From assembly GCA_018398585.1 (NCBI GenBank), contig JAGTTD010000014.1, positions 18,351,387 to 18,415,386 on the forward strand: DNA of 64,000 nucleotides. Reading direction: 5' to 3'. This document shows positions 63,761 through 64,000 of the stretch, piece after piece. Each line of letters opens with the position of its first letter. Within the stretch, counting starts at the first letter, position 1. Under the pieces are notes generated by a model, which saw only the letters and a program-made list of their open reading frames with translations, ran no database searches and had not been told where the DNA came from. The position numbers and the translations under genes were made by a program. The DNA is from Simmondsia chinensis. Its lineage: Eukaryota > Streptophyta > Magnoliopsida > Caryophyllales > Simmondsiaceae.

Positions 63761-64000
63761 CATTGTGTGTTCATGCATGTTGGTTTTGTGCTAGATATTA
63801 TCATAGGCAAACACTACAATTGTAGTGTCATCACTGCGGACTTTGCATGGCCTTGCATTGCGACCTTGGTGAACACTGCTATTTTGGCTTACGCCCACAT
63901 GATGGACATGCCTTTGAACTAGAGTTTATCTACTCTCAGGCGGACATTGTAAATTGGCGTCACCATCTGAGGCTCGGGACATGAGGCTTGATAGTTACAG
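63761..64000 (+). other. Right flank, possible coding fragment
   Basis: A plus-strand frame entering from the LTR continues through the flank: HCVFMHVGFVLDIIIGKHYN, CSVITADFAWPCIATLVNTA, ILAYAHMMDMPLN, stop at 63,920. I do not recognise it, and the frame is short and may be chance. Confidence 0.25.

Overview
This is a stretch of a large, repeat-rich plant nuclear genome, probably a eudicot. It is almost entirely transposable elements, most of them broken and nested inside one another. I see no intact host gene. The only likely host-derived coding sequence is one F-box pseudogene cut in two, plus two unidentified candidate exons. Plant origin is shown by the LTR retrotransposon lineages (Tork-like and other Ty1/copia elements, chromovirus-like and Retand-like Ty3/gypsy elements), a hAT transposase, and SINEs with a 5S rRNA-derived head. 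I cannot name the species.

Left part (1-12,950). A truncated chromovirus-like gypsy (Gy-A, gag fragment plus 3' LTR, 1-1337) sits in the integrase of a Retand/Tat-like gypsy (1338 to about 4734). That element shows the lineage layout: end of pol, a tandem-repeat block, then an antisense ORF, here interrupted by a 5S-headed SINE. Next comes an F-box pseudogene on the minus strand (12,515 to 5,515), split by a gypsy with two 403-bp LTRs (Gy-B, 6513-12,278; flanks GACAC/GAGAC).

Centre (about 12,950-51,320). One minus-strand gypsy (Gy-C) has been blown up to about 38 kb by insertions. Its pieces lie in correct order from right to left: 5' LTR 50,897-51,320, PBS, gag, protease, RT, RNase H, integrase, and a 3' LTR remnant at 12,950. 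Inserted in it are a hAT transposon (from 13,233, itself hit by a SINE), an LTR fragment (18,437-19,985), copia Co-1 (20,525-29,094, duplicated site CTTTC, containing a SINE), a non-coding LTR element LARD-E (29,356-35,932, duplicated site TCTAT) inside the protease, and copia Co-2 (36,605-50,287) inside gag. Co-2 in turn carries LARD-2 (37,020-41,669) and a gypsy remnant Gy-D (42,935-44,794).

Right part (51,320-64,000). Copia Co-3 (51,688-58,365, duplicated site CAAAA) contains an 811-bp hAT-type MITE (54,821-55,631, 8-bp duplication CTGGGGAG). Copia Co-4 (58,747-63,755, duplicated site CTTCA) is the best-preserved element, with one frameshift and several in-frame stops.

Most notable: a copy of an entire primer tRNA-Asp, including CCA, at the primer-binding site of LARD-E; three successive LTR-end/PBS modules stacked at the edge of the Co-2 LTR; three copies of a 5S-headed SINE, two with clear target duplications; a long decayed reading frame without pol motifs in LARD-2; a 1.3-kb LTR hairpin; and TTGGCGCCAA palindromes shared by LTRs of several elements.
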